This document shows positions 1 to 7,654 of a DNA stretch of 64,000 nt, piece by piece (positions within the stretch are counted from its first letter, which is position 1; every line of letters starts with the position of its first letter). Source of the stretch: Solibacillus sp. FSL H8-0523 (GTDB lineage Bacteria; Bacillota; Bacilli; Bacillales_A; Planococcaceae); contig NZ_CP150291.1 in NCBI RefSeq assembly GCF_038051985.1, positions 3,534,001 to 3,598,000 on the forward strand, written 5' to 3'. The position numbers and the translations under genes were made by a program. The notes under the pieces are model-generated. The model had not been told where the DNA came from and made no database searches. It saw only the letters and a program-made list of their open reading frames with translations.

Positions 1-54
1 AGATAGCATTCGACTATACACACAAAAATTTCCTAAGCATTCCGTTGCATTGTA

Positions 55-82
55 AAAGGCTCACACAAATGTGTGAGCCTTT
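55..82 (-). terminator. Hairpin downstream of yheA
   Basis: A perfect 13-bp inverted repeat (AAAGGCTCACACA and its complement) with a 2-nt loop lies 67 bases past the yheA stop. The T-run is poor on both strands, so this is a likely but not certain terminator. It could serve an unseen gene to the left as well. Confidence 0.55.
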
Positions 83-148
83 AGTTATTAATTGCGTCCT
101 AGTTGCTCAAACTTTTCGTAGTTTGATCACTCTTTCACGCAATAAATC

Positions 149-493
149 TTATAATTCGTCGTATAACGCTTGGATTGGTTGTGTAATAATACGGTTTACT
201 TCTTGAATCACTGTGCTTAACGCCATTTCAGCTTCTAGCATAGCTAAAATCTTCATGTCTTGTTGCGCTAATTGTGCTGTTTTTTGTAGGTATACATACT
301 CTTCTTCTGTAAGCTCTTCACCAGCTGTTTGCTTTTCTTGAAACTTCATTTGTACATCACGGAAGTTTGTGAATAATGTTTTTGATTCTTCGTCTTCACG
401 TACCGCCTCTACCGCTTTTTGTAGATTGACGAATTCCTCTGTTTTACGGAATGTTGCTTGAAGCTTGTTAATATCATCATAAATGTTGATCAC
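149..493 (-). CDS. yheA: YheA/YmcA-type UPF0342 protein
   Basis: This is a 114-residue, almost wholly helical and charged protein. Its length and sequence fit the YheA (UPF0342) family, relatives of YlbF/YmcA. The biochemical role is unknown; the related YlbF-YmcA-YaaT complex affects RNase Y and development in B. subtilis, but that role is not established for YheA. Start is GTG at 493, preceded by AGGA with a 7-nt spacer. It lies 22 bases behind yheB on the same strand, as in B. subtilis, so the two are probably cotranscribed. No membrane segment or signal peptide is seen. Likely cytosolic. Confidence 0.9.
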   Translation of the reverse strand: MINIYDDINKLQATFRKTEEFVNLQKAVEAVREDEESKTLFTNFRDVQMKFQEKQTAGEELTEEEYVYLQKTAQLAQQDMKILAMLEAEMALSTVIQEVNRIITQPIQALYDEL

Positions 494-515
494 TTGTATG
501 TCCTACCTTCTTGTT

Positions 516-1661
516 TTAATTCGTCATAAAGACGATAATCGCTTGAATCAGCCCGACAAGACCACCAATAATACCACCTAGCCAAGTAATCAGCTTAAGC
601 TCTTTGCTAATAATACCAAGCACCAGCTCTTCTAACTTCGCAATTGGGAATGAATCCACCTGCTCACGCACAACTTCCGCTAAATTTAAACGTTTTAACA
701 CGTCTTCAATTTTACCTTCTGCTGCGATAAACAGTTTATCCATCATTTTCGGTAGCAGCTCATCTGTTGCCCACTGTTTCCCCTGTGGCCAATAATCATT
801 AATCGTTTTGTCTAAGCGAGATTCAAGGGCTAATGCATTTTTTGCATAGCTTTGAATGCTTGTTTCAATCGTATCAAAGTTTACATCATTCATAAAGTCC
901 ATTGCTGGGCGATTTTTAATTTTCTCCCACTCTGCACTAAAAATACGTTGCAGTAATGCGGCTGTTCCTGGTGCTTGTAAAAACTTCACAAGCTCGCGCT
1001 GCACTTTATCGACAAGTGATGTCGAATCACCTAAAAACATTTGAATCATCCCACCAAACGAACCCTTCGTTGATAAAAAATCATCCAGCATATTTTTAAT
1101 CGTTAATGTACCTTCTGGCGATAAGAAATAATCCTCACCCTTTTGCAAAATTTGTACCACTGCCTCATCAATTTTACGATCTAGCACCGGTTCTAAATCC
1201 GTTGGTAAAATTTCGCGAATCGCTTTTGTAGATAATGTATTTTTCACCGACATAAATTGACTGCGAATCAGTTCATCTACTTTCCCTTCAACCGTTTGAG
1301 TTAATGAAGAAAAGCCTGCTAAATGAAGCCAATCATTTAATTTTTTTTCTTCTGTAAATACGTCTTGCGCTACTTTTTCCTGCGCAAATGTTAATACACT
1401 TGCACGCACTTCTGGTGATAAAAATTTCTTTTTAATCGTTTCTGGTGTTAATAAATATTCTGATACTGTTTTCCCTAATTGAATCGCTAAATCACCGCGA
1501 CGTTTTGGAATTAAACCCGGCGTTAAAGGTAACTTCCACTTTTTAAAGTAGATTGGCTTATACGGACGAAATAACATTTTAATTGCCATATAATTTGTCG
1601 CTGCTCCAACAACCGCCCCTACCACACCAAGCAACAGTAATAGCGTAATAAATTCTCCCAT
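516..1661 (-). CDS. yheB: DUF445 membrane protein YheB (UPF0754)
   Basis: A 381-residue DUF445-family protein. It has an N-terminal membrane segment (about residues 2-25) followed by the family stretch NYMAIKMLFRPY, a long helical extracytoplasmic or cytosolic middle, and a C-terminal hydrophobic hairpin (about 350-380). B. subtilis YheB is nearly the same length. Function is unknown; the family is membrane anchored. The reading frame extends 22 codons further upstream, but the ATG at 1661 begins right before the conserved membrane helix, so it was chosen. The ribosome site there (GAGTGA) is weak. First gene of the yheB-yheA pair and divergent from yheE. Confidence 0.88.
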   Translation of the reverse strand: MGEFITLLLLLGVVGAVVGAATNYMAIKMLFRPYKPIYFKKWKLPLTPGLIPKRRGDLAIQLGKTVSEYLLTPETIKKKFLSPEVRASVLTFAQEKVAQDVFTEEKKLNDWLHLAGFSSLTQTVEGKVDELIRSQFMSVKNTLSTKAIREILPTDLEPVLDRKIDEAVVQILQKGEDYFLSPEGTLTIKNMLDDFLSTKGSFGGMIQMFLGDSTSLVDKVQRELVKFLQAPGTAALLQRIFSAEWEKIKNRPAMDFMNDVNFDTIETSIQSYAKNALALESRLDKTINDYWPQGKQWATDELLPKMMDKLFIAAEGKIEDVLKRLNLAEVVREQVDSFPIAKLEELVLGIISKELKLITWLGGIIGGLVGLIQAIIVFMTN

Positions 1662-1768
1662 TGTCTTCACTCTTTTCTCATCTATCTTACTTCTATTATT
1701 AATTTGTTCAAACAAAAATTGCAACAACAGACTACTTTCTTGTACGATTAAATAGGGAGGGATGTTTC

Positions 1769-1972
1769 ATGATTCAACATTTTAGCTATAAACCATTATT
1801 CGAAAACAGCCAAATTCCTGGTTGGTCCGTCAGCTTCTTTTTTAAAAACGAACGTTACAAAGCAGAATATTATAAAGATGGCAGCATTAAATTTATCGGT
1901 AACACACCACAAGAACTTGCCAATGTAGAAAAAATGATTCACGAACTTATGTTGTTCCACGTTTATGAATAA
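1769..1972 (+). CDS. yheE: YheE family small protein (DUF5342)
   Basis: A 67-residue protein matching YheE in length, in the opening MIQHFSYKPL and in its position divergent from yheB. A strong GGGAGG site sits 7 bases before the ATG. It has no membrane segment or cysteines; the pattern of aromatic and charged residues suggests a small beta-rich soluble fold. Function unknown. A strong hairpin follows at 2027-2055. Confidence 0.85.
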   Translation: MIQHFSYKPLFENSQIPGWSVSFFFKNERYKAEYYKDGSIKFIGNTPQELANVEKMIHELMLFHVYE

Positions 1973-1977
1973 GGAAC

Positions 1978-2001
1978 AAAAGCGCTAAAGGGCCATTAAG
2001 C
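1978..2001 (+). repeat. Fragment of the 122-bp structured repeat
   Basis: The first 24 bases match the left end of the full copies at 5606, 44211 and 61934 (AAAAGCGCTAAAG, then GCC and TTAAGC). Homology stops there. It looks like a decayed or truncated copy. Confidence 0.55.
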
Positions 2002-2026
2002 AATCTATAATTTCCTTAACAGTAAA

Positions 2027-2060
2027 AGAGCATCCTCAAATTTTGAGGATGCTCTCTTTA
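2027..2060 (+). terminator. Terminator after yheE
   Basis: A 14-bp perfect stem (AGAGCATCCTCAAA with its complement) is followed by a short T-rich tail. It lies 55 bases past the yheE stop. Confidence 0.75.
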
Positions 2061-2363
2061 TGCGCATTCAAGTAAATTATCAAAATAGCTGGCTAGAGAG
2101 TTTATTTGCTGGCATTTTTTTAAAATAAAGTTCTCGTCTATTTATCTAATTTATTACTCATTACATTACCATTAAAATACTGAAAATTCAATTTTTCACT
2201 TAAATATTTTTTTCTTAATCACCTCACTTAAATTCCCTTTCATTTATAACTAACAAAATTTGTTTTTTTAACGTAAATATTTTATCATTGTATTATTAAA
2301 TTTTTTTTAGGAGGTGTACTCTTTATTTGCCACGCTCATTCGCGCCGCAAATAAGGACTATAT

Positions 2364-3701
2364 TTGGACGTAGACATAGTTGAGCTAACCATTAGGCTGG
2401 CAGCATTCGCTGTCTTAATTGCCGCCACGGCATTTTTCGTTGCAACCGAGTTTGCAATAGTTAAAGTAAGAACAACAAAGATTGACCAGCTAGTTGCGGA
2501 AGGGAACAAAAAAGCCATCCGCGCTAAAAAAGTCATCGCAAATCTTGATGAGTATTTATCTGCTTGTCAATTAGGGATTACCATTACTGCACTAGGACTT
2601 GGTTGGCTAGGAGAACCTACTTTTGAGATTATCCTTCATCCAATTTTTGAGTTTTTTAACTTAAGCGGTAGTGTGACATCAGTTCTTTCATTTATTGTTG
2701 CCTTCTCAATCGTAACGTATGTACACGTTGTCGTTGGGGAATTAGCACCGAAAACTCTTGCTATTCATAAAGCAGAAGAAATCACGTTAAGTTTATCAGG
2801 AGCTATTATTTTGTTCCATAATATTATGTATCCATTTATTCGTACGTTAAACGGCTCAGCACGTGCCTTAACGGGACTATTTGGTTTAAAAATGATTTCT
2901 GAATCTGAAGCAGCACACTCTGAAGAAGAGCTTCGCATGATTTTATCAGACAGCTACAAAGGAGGAGAAATTAATTCCTCTGAGTACGAATACGTAAACA
3001 GTATTTTTGAGTTTTCTGAACGCATCGCGAAGGAGATTATGGTACCTCGAACTGAAATTATTAGTATCGAAAAAGATCAAACAATCCGCGAAGTATTTGA
3101 GTTAATGGGGATTGAGCAATATACGCGTTATCCAATTACAGACGGCGACAAAGACCATGTGATTGGCTTAATCAACATGAAACATTTATTAACTGCTTTT
3201 ATTAAAGACCCTGCAAATGGGGATAAAAAAGTGGAAGAATATATGCAGCCTGTCATTCGCGTTATTGAAACGATTCAAATTAGTGAGTTACTATTAAAGA
3301 TCCAACGCGAGCGTATTCATATGGCCATTTTAATGGACGAATACGGCGGTACTTCTGGGTTAGTAACCATTGAAGACATCATTGAGGAAATCATTGGGGA
3401 CATTCAAGATGAGTTCGACCAAGATGAAATTCCTGAAATTCAAGAAATCGCCAAAGACCATTACATCTTTGATTCTAAAATGTTATTAGCTGAAGTTAAT
3501 GACATTTTAGGCACAGACATTGAAGATGACGACATCGATACAATCGGTGGCTGGTTCATGACGCAACACTTTGACGTTGAAGAAGGCGATACGATTGAAT
3601 ACGATGGCTATCGTTTCAAAGTGACCGAACAAGATGGTCACCATATCTTGTATTTAGAAGTAACGAAATTACTGGAGATTGACATACAAGACAAAGCATA
3701 A
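2364..3701 (+). CDS. mpfA: MpfA/YhdP-like magnesium exporter (DUF21-CBS-CorC_HlyC)
   Basis: A 445-residue membrane protein often labelled hemolysin-like. It has a DUF21/CNNM transmembrane domain (about 1-195, including the hallmark VVGELAPKTLA), a CBS pair (about 215-335, with MVPRTEI and LMDEYGGTSG) and a C-terminal CorC_HlyC domain (about 355-435). B. subtilis YhdP was renamed MpfA after it was shown to be needed for Mg2+ efflux; the same role is inferred here. Start is TTG at 2364 with AAGGA 6 bases upstream, giving the family's usual N-terminus. The leader contains an inverted repeat and a second strong Shine-Dalgarno. A bidirectional terminator separates it from yhcZ. Confidence 0.85.
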   Translation: MDVDIVELTIRLAAFAVLIAATAFFVATEFAIVKVRTTKIDQLVAEGNKKAIRAKKVIANLDEYLSACQLGITITALGLGWLGEPTFEIILHPIFEFFNLSGSVTSVLSFIVAFSIVTYVHVVVGELAPKTLAIHKAEEITLSLSGAIILFHNIMYPFIRTLNGSARALTGLFGLKMISESEAAHSEEELRMILSDSYKGGEINSSEYEYVNSIFEFSERIAKEIMVPRTEIISIEKDQTIREVFELMGIEQYTRYPITDGDKDHVIGLINMKHLLTAFIKDPANGDKKVEEYMQPVIRVIETIQISELLLKIQRERIHMAILMDEYGGTSGLVTIEDIIEEIIGDIQDEFDQDEIPEIQEIAKDHYIFDSKMLLAEVNDILGTDIEDDDIDTIGGWFMTQHFDVEEGDTIEYDGYRFKVTEQDGHHILYLEVTKLLEIDIQDKA

Positions 3702-3704
3702 TTT

Positions 3705-3743
3705 AAAGCCCCCATTTTCTTAGTAGAAAATGGGGGCTTTTTT
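3705..3743. terminator. Bidirectional terminator, mpfA / yhcZ
   Basis: A 16-bp stem (AAAGCCCCCATTTTCT and complement, 4-nt loop) has T-runs on both sides, between convergent genes. Confidence 0.9.
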
Positions 3744-4393
3744 CATTTATTCCCGCTTGGTTCTGTTAGATTATGCTTTACTGCATATAGTGCTGCTTGC
3801 GTACGGTCTTGTACTTGCAGCTTGGTGAAAATATTGGAAATATGGGTTTTCACTGTTTTTTCGGTTACATAAAGTGATGCGGCAATTTCACGGTTGCTTT
3901 TCCCTTTTGTCAGCTCGGCTAATACATCCTGTTCACGCGGTGTCAGTGGGTTTAAACTATGCGGTTTATTCTCATCTTCACGAAGGCCCTCTTCTAGCTG
4001 CGAGGTTGCTTCTGGATGTATTGTATTTTCACCACGCATAATTTGGCGAATGGATTCCACTAAATCATCTGGCTCAATATCCTTTAATTGATAACCGGAT
4101 GCCCCTGCCTGCATTGCCGGTAGCACATGGTCTTTATCCGAAAAACTTGTAAGCATAAGTACTTTAATATCCGGCCACTTCTGCTTTATCTTTTTGGTCG
4201 CAGTAATGCCATCCATTTCTGGCATTACTAAATCCATCAGTACAATATCCGGATTAAATTTTTCGACAAGCTCTACCGCTTCAATACCATTTTTCGCCTC
4301 TCCGACCACTTCGATATCCTTTTGTGTTTTTAAGAAAAACAATAATCCGCGACGCACAACATGGTGATCGTCGGCAATTAATACTCGAATCAT
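3743..4393 (-). CDS. yhcZ: NarL-type response regulator YhcZ (AirR-like)
   Basis: A 216-residue regulator. The receiver domain (1-120) has acidic residues D8/D9, phospho-acceptor D54, T82 and K104. The LuxR/NarL helix-turn-helix (about 148-206) contains LTPREQDVLAEL and the recognition helix region TEKTVKTHISNIF. It sits 12 bases after the kinase gene, so the pair is transcribed together. It corresponds to B. subtilis YhcZ and S. aureus AirR/YhcR. DNA targets cannot be told from this sequence. Confidence 0.9.
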   Translation of the reverse strand: MIRVLIADDHHVVRRGLLFFLKTQKDIEVVGEAKNGIEAVELVEKFNPDIVLMDLVMPEMDGITATKKIKQKWPDIKVLMLTSFSDKDHVLPAMQAGASGYQLKDIEPDDLVESIRQIMRGENTIHPEATSQLEEGLREDENKPHSLNPLTPREQDVLAELTKGKSNREIAASLYVTEKTVKTHISNIFTKLQVQDRTQAALYAVKHNLTEPSGNK

Positions 4394-4405
4394 CTCAATT
4401 CCCCC

Positions 4406-5518
4406 TTAATATGGTAAACGCACTAATAGCTCTGTTCCTTTACCAATTTCACTTACCCAATCCGCACGACCACCGACCGCGTGTGAACGGTCTTTAATCG
4501 ATTGAATACCAATCGACGGGATGCTGTGGACGACTTCGACATTAAAGCCCTGCCCCGCATCCTTTACAACAAGTAATACATCCGTTGCCGTCACATTGAC
4601 AAAAATCTGTACATGCGTGACCCCAGCATGTTTTCGCACATTATTCAGTGCTTCTTGCGCAATCCGGAATAACGTTTCCTCCACGCGCGATGGTAATTGA
4701 ATGACGCCCGTTACATGGACCGTTAACGTTAAATTCATCATTTCCGCATACACTTTAATTGCTTCAATCAAGCCACTCTCTAAGCCTTTTGGACGCAATT
4801 GCCAAATGAGTGCGCGCATTTCGGTTAGCGCCTCTTGTGTGAGCTGCTGAATATCTTTAAATGTTTCCTTTAGTTCTTCTTGCTCCGTCATCTCAATACC
4901 CGCTCGTGCTGTTAGTGTTACGGAAAATAACAATTGATTCACGGAGTCATGTAAGTCCCGTGCCAGGCGGTTACGCTCCTGTACACGTGCGATTTCTTGC
5001 TGCTCATTCGTTAAATAAATTCGCTTAATGGCTGAGCCCATCTGAAATGCTACGGATTCGAGTAAATCTAATTCCTCATCGGTAAAACGTACGGTATTAC
5101 GTGAAGCAACGTTTAATAAACCAAAGCGCTCTTGTCCTGATTGTAGTGGTACAGTTGCATGATGCGTGATGTCATTGTGGTCACCAACATTTGCTTCAAT
5201 TGCACTTTCAATTCGTTGGCATTCAATAATGTTTGACGCCTTTTTTAACTCATCATTGCGATAGCGCGATACACACCAACAGCCTCCGCGCTTTAAGTGC
5301 TCACAACCGTTATAGCTAAGTGCATTCGGTAAATTTTGCTTCACGACAAGCTCGGATTTCCCCTTCTTATCAATAAAGAAAATCCAGCCCGTTTCGAATT
5401 TCGTCCCGCTTAAAAACTTCGAAAGGGCCCCGTTTAACATTGGAATCATTTCTGTTTCTTCGTTTAACAATTCAGCGATTTCTTTTAATATCGCAATATT
5501 TGAATGATCATTTGTCAT
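4406..5518 (-). CDS. yhcY: GAF sensor histidine kinase YhcY (AirS-like)
   Basis: A 370-residue soluble kinase with no membrane segment. The N-terminal GAF domain (about 20-165) carries four cysteines at 72, 80, 82 and 100. The HisKA_3 domain has phospho-acceptor H190 in ARDLHDSVNQL, and the HATPase has the N-box QEALNNVRKHA and D320-AGQG. The cysteine set resembles that of S. aureus AirS (YhcS), in which the GAF domain holds an oxygen-labile [2Fe-2S] cluster. Redox or oxygen sensing is therefore inferred. ATG at 5518 follows AAGGACG. Pairs with yhcZ. Confidence 0.9.
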   Translation of the reverse strand: MTNDHSNIAILKEIAELLNEETEMIPMLNGALSKFLSGTKFETGWIFFIDKKGKSELVVKQNLPNALSYNGCEHLKRGGCWCVSRYRNDELKKASNIIECQRIESAIEANVGDHNDITHHATVPLQSGQERFGLLNVASRNTVRFTDEELDLLESVAFQMGSAIKRIYLTNEQQEIARVQERNRLARDLHDSVNQLLFSVTLTARAGIEMTEQEELKETFKDIQQLTQEALTEMRALIWQLRPKGLESGLIEAIKVYAEMMNLTLTVHVTGVIQLPSRVEETLFRIAQEALNNVRKHAGVTHVQIFVNVTATDVLLVVKDAGQGFNVEVVHSIPSIGIQSIKDRSHAVGGRADWVSEIGKGTELLVRLPY

Positions 5519-5605
5519 GAGTACTCGTCCTTTTCATTGCTTTCTTTCATCATATCACGCAAGCATTTCCCTAGCACCGCAATTCCCCTCATACTTTTGA
5601 AAAAC

Positions 5606-5727
5606 AAAAGCGCTAAAGCGCCCTCTAAGCCCCGTCAAGCTTTGGAGTGCCCGACTAGAAAGTAAACGTTCTATCACTTTCGACGGCGGGACCGAAAAGC
5701 TCGAGGGGCTGGCGCTTTAGCCTAGAC
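5606..5727 (+). repeat. 122-bp structured repeat, copy 1
   Basis: A full copy, 122 bp. The ends pair (GCTAAAGCGCC with GGCGCTTTAGC), then AGCCCC with GGGGCT, AGCTTT with AAAGCT, and an apical GAAAGT/ACTTTC hairpin. Two more copies of exactly the same length lie at 44211 and 61934. It is GC-rich in an AT-rich genome and lies between the yhcY promoter side and the end of the DUF4179 gene. It could be a mobile palindromic element or an RNA. Confidence 0.8.
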
Positions 5728-5767
5728 GTAGAAGGAACTTTATGCAAAGCACATCGAGGAACTCAAA

Positions 5768-7051
5768 TTATTCATCTAATGGAATTTTCACTTGCACGGA
5801 CCCTTTTAAATAATTCGGGAAACTATTAATATAAATTTTTATCGGATTTTTAACGTTCTCTAACTCATAGCTTACTGTCCCCTCATGGATGCCATCTCCC
5901 ATGCCAGAGCTTGTTGAGCCACGAGTATCTACCTGCTTACCGTTTGCATCGAATGCATCGCCAAACAATTGACGATGGTGATCTGGATTTTTTGGCTTAT
6001 ACTGCGCCCTTACTTGCATGGGATAGACTTCTGTCACTTTGAAGGTTGGTAAATTTGGGATAGTCACGACTTGTTGCTTGTCAAAATCAACTTCAATAAA
6101 ATCCTGTCCTTTTGGTAACGCTTCGATTTCCGCAATTTTTAGCGTCAACGATTTTGGCTCTCTAAAATAATTGCTTTGCAAATAATATTTATTAACATTT
6201 TTATCCATCGTCCCGACTTCTACTACACCATTTGAAATTTTACTCCACACCTCATTATTTTCATCTAATAATTCTAATGAATTAAAGCTTAAAATGCGTT
6301 GCTCGTTATTTGGGTCAATTGCGATTTCAATGCTAACTCGTAGCGGAGAAATTTCAATTTCATTGACCGTAAACTTTTGTCCTTCTACTTCAATCTGCTC
6401 GTTTACCACATATGACCTTGTTTGCTTAATTTCATTTTTCAATGTAAATGGCACACGAATAACTTGTTCTTCGATAGTAAAGCGCACTTCAAAATTTGGA
6501 TGCGTATAATCGATTTTTTCTTCACTAGCAACAAGTTCTATTGAGCTTGAAAAATCATACGTTTCTTCATTCATAAACGCACTATAGGTTTTAGCTGCCT
6601 TGATTCCCTCTCCATTTTGTAATACTTCAATTTCGATAAGTTTATCGGTGTTTAAATCTTTATCACTTATTAAACGATACATAATATACATACCGGTTTC
6701 ATCTGCAATGACCTCTTCAATTGTTGCTTGAATGCCTGCCTGCTCCACTGTCTCATAAACTTGTTCGTTATAGTCATGCTCTAGCACATCTTCAATGCCT
6801 TTATTATGATGGATGAGTTGAACAATCGCTTCTAGACCCGGGACTTTTGAAACGGCCAAGGCAATTGTAGGTGATAGGCGAATCGATACTAGGAAAAAGC
6901 ATATAGCGACAAGTGCTACACTCGTCACGAGCCATTGCTTGCGCCTTGTTACGTCTTTTTGCTTTTGTACTAGTGCTCGTTTCCTCGCCTGTGCTAATTC
7001 CTCATGAGGCGTTTCTAATTGATTTAAGAAATCCTTTAACTTCTGATCCAT
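5768..7051 (-). CDS. DUF4179 membrane protein, probable anti-sigma factor
   Basis: A 427-residue protein. It has a charged cytoplasmic N-terminus (1-38), one membrane helix (about 39-60) and a large extracellular region with the DUF4179-type stretch (about 65-160) and beta-rich C-terminal part. Proteins of this layout are encoded directly behind ECF sigma genes and are thought to hold the sigma factor at the membrane until a signal arrives. The ATG overlaps the sigma stop codon (TAATG), which suggests translational coupling. The signal is unknown. A second, distantly similar pair lies at 54953-56607. Confidence 0.82.
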   Translation of the reverse strand: MDQKLKDFLNQLETPHEELAQARKRALVQKQKDVTRRKQWLVTSVALVAICFFLVSIRLSPTIALAVSKVPGLEAIVQLIHHNKGIEDVLEHDYNEQVYETVEQAGIQATIEEVIADETGMYIMYRLISDKDLNTDKLIEIEVLQNGEGIKAAKTYSAFMNEETYDFSSSIELVASEEKIDYTHPNFEVRFTIEEQVIRVPFTLKNEIKQTRSYVVNEQIEVEGQKFTVNEIEISPLRVSIEIAIDPNNEQRILSFNSLELLDENNEVWSKISNGVVEVGTMDKNVNKYYLQSNYFREPKSLTLKIAEIEALPKGQDFIEVDFDKQQVVTIPNLPTFKVTEVYPMQVRAQYKPKNPDHHRQLFGDAFDANGKQVDTRGSTSSGMGDGIHEGTVSYELENVKNPIKIYINSFPNYLKGSVQVKIPLDE

Positions 7052-7554
7052 TAACGTTCACCTCTTTCAATTAGCATGCCGCGCAATTTCCGTAACGTGT
7101 AATGTAAACGCGATTTAATCGTTCCTTCTGACACTTGCTGAATATGCGCGATGTCTTTCATCTTTAAATCCTCAAAAAAGCGTAAATAAATGAGCTCTTG
7201 CTGCTCAATTGGGAGTTGTTCAATAACGTCAGCTAGCTCTAACGGATGCGTTTCTTCACTTTCTACTTCTACTTGTTCTTGCAAGTCAAAGCGGGCTTGC
7301 TTGTTTTTCATATCCAAACAAATATTAATTAAAATGCGAACGAGCCAGGTTTGTAAGTATTCCGGTGAGTTGACCGTATGTATCTTTTTCAAGCAGTGAT
7401 AGGTCATTTCTTGAATGGCGTCTACTGCATCATGTTCATTTTTTAGATAGGCAAATGCAATTTTGTAAAAACCTTGCTCGTAGCGTTCTAAAAGCATGAC
7501 AATTGCTTGTTCGTCACCCTTAATCGCACGTTTTATTAACCGATGCTCCTCCAT
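7051..7554 (-). CDS. ECF-type RNA polymerase sigma factor
   Basis: A 167-residue sigma-70 family protein. Region 2 (about 20-85) includes AYLKNEHDAVDAIQEM and region 4 (about 110-165) includes LPIEQQELIYLRFFEDLKM and the helix-turn-helix SEGTIKSRLHYTLRKLR. No other domain is present. The ATG has an AAAGGGGGG site. The stop overlaps the start of the DUF4179 gene. An ECF-like promoter lies about 20 bases upstream, which suggests autoregulation. The exact ECF subgroup was not assigned; SigV/SigM-like groups of Bacillales are nearest in appearance. Confidence 0.88.
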   Translation of the reverse strand: MEEHRLIKRAIKGDEQAIVMLLERYEQGFYKIAFAYLKNEHDAVDAIQEMTYHCLKKIHTVNSPEYLQTWLVRILINICLDMKNKQARFDLQEQVEVESEETHPLELADVIEQLPIEQQELIYLRFFEDLKMKDIAHIQQVSEGTIKSRLHYTLRKLRGMLIERGER

Positions 7555-7577
7555 ATACAGCCCCCCTTTATGTATTA

Positions 7578-7603
7578 GACATATTAGAAATGGTTTTCGT
7601 TCA
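7578..7603 (-). promoter_or_regulatory. Candidate ECF self-promoter
   Basis: On the minus strand TGAACG (7603-7598), a 16-nt spacer and TGTC (7581-7578) resemble the ECF pattern TGAAAC-N16-CGTC. It lies 24 bases before the sigma gene's ATG. This is the usual place for an autoregulatory promoter. Confidence 0.5.
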
Positions 7604-7610
7604 AATGCGC

Positions 7611-7648
7611 AAAAAATTCTGCTACATTTTTACAATAGCAGAATTTTT
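7611..7648 (-). terminator. Terminator of yhcX
   Basis: A 13-bp stem (AAAAATTCTGCTA and complement) lies 7 bases past the yhcX stop, with A/T-rich flanks. It insulates the following ECF promoter. Confidence 0.8.
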
Positions 7649-7654
7649 ATTACT

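Larger units (their letters stand above)
1973..2363. other. Gene-free stretch between yheE and mpfA
   Basis: This 391-bp stretch begins with a fragment of the 122-bp repeat family (1978-2001), then a terminator, then about 200 bases of AT-rich sequence. It ends with a strong AGGAGG at 2309-2314 that is not placed for the mpfA start, and an inverted repeat (TTATTTGC at 2323-2330, GCAAATAA at 2347-2354) just before the real ribosome site. No convincing gene is seen, apart from a possible leader peptide. Confidence 0.6.
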
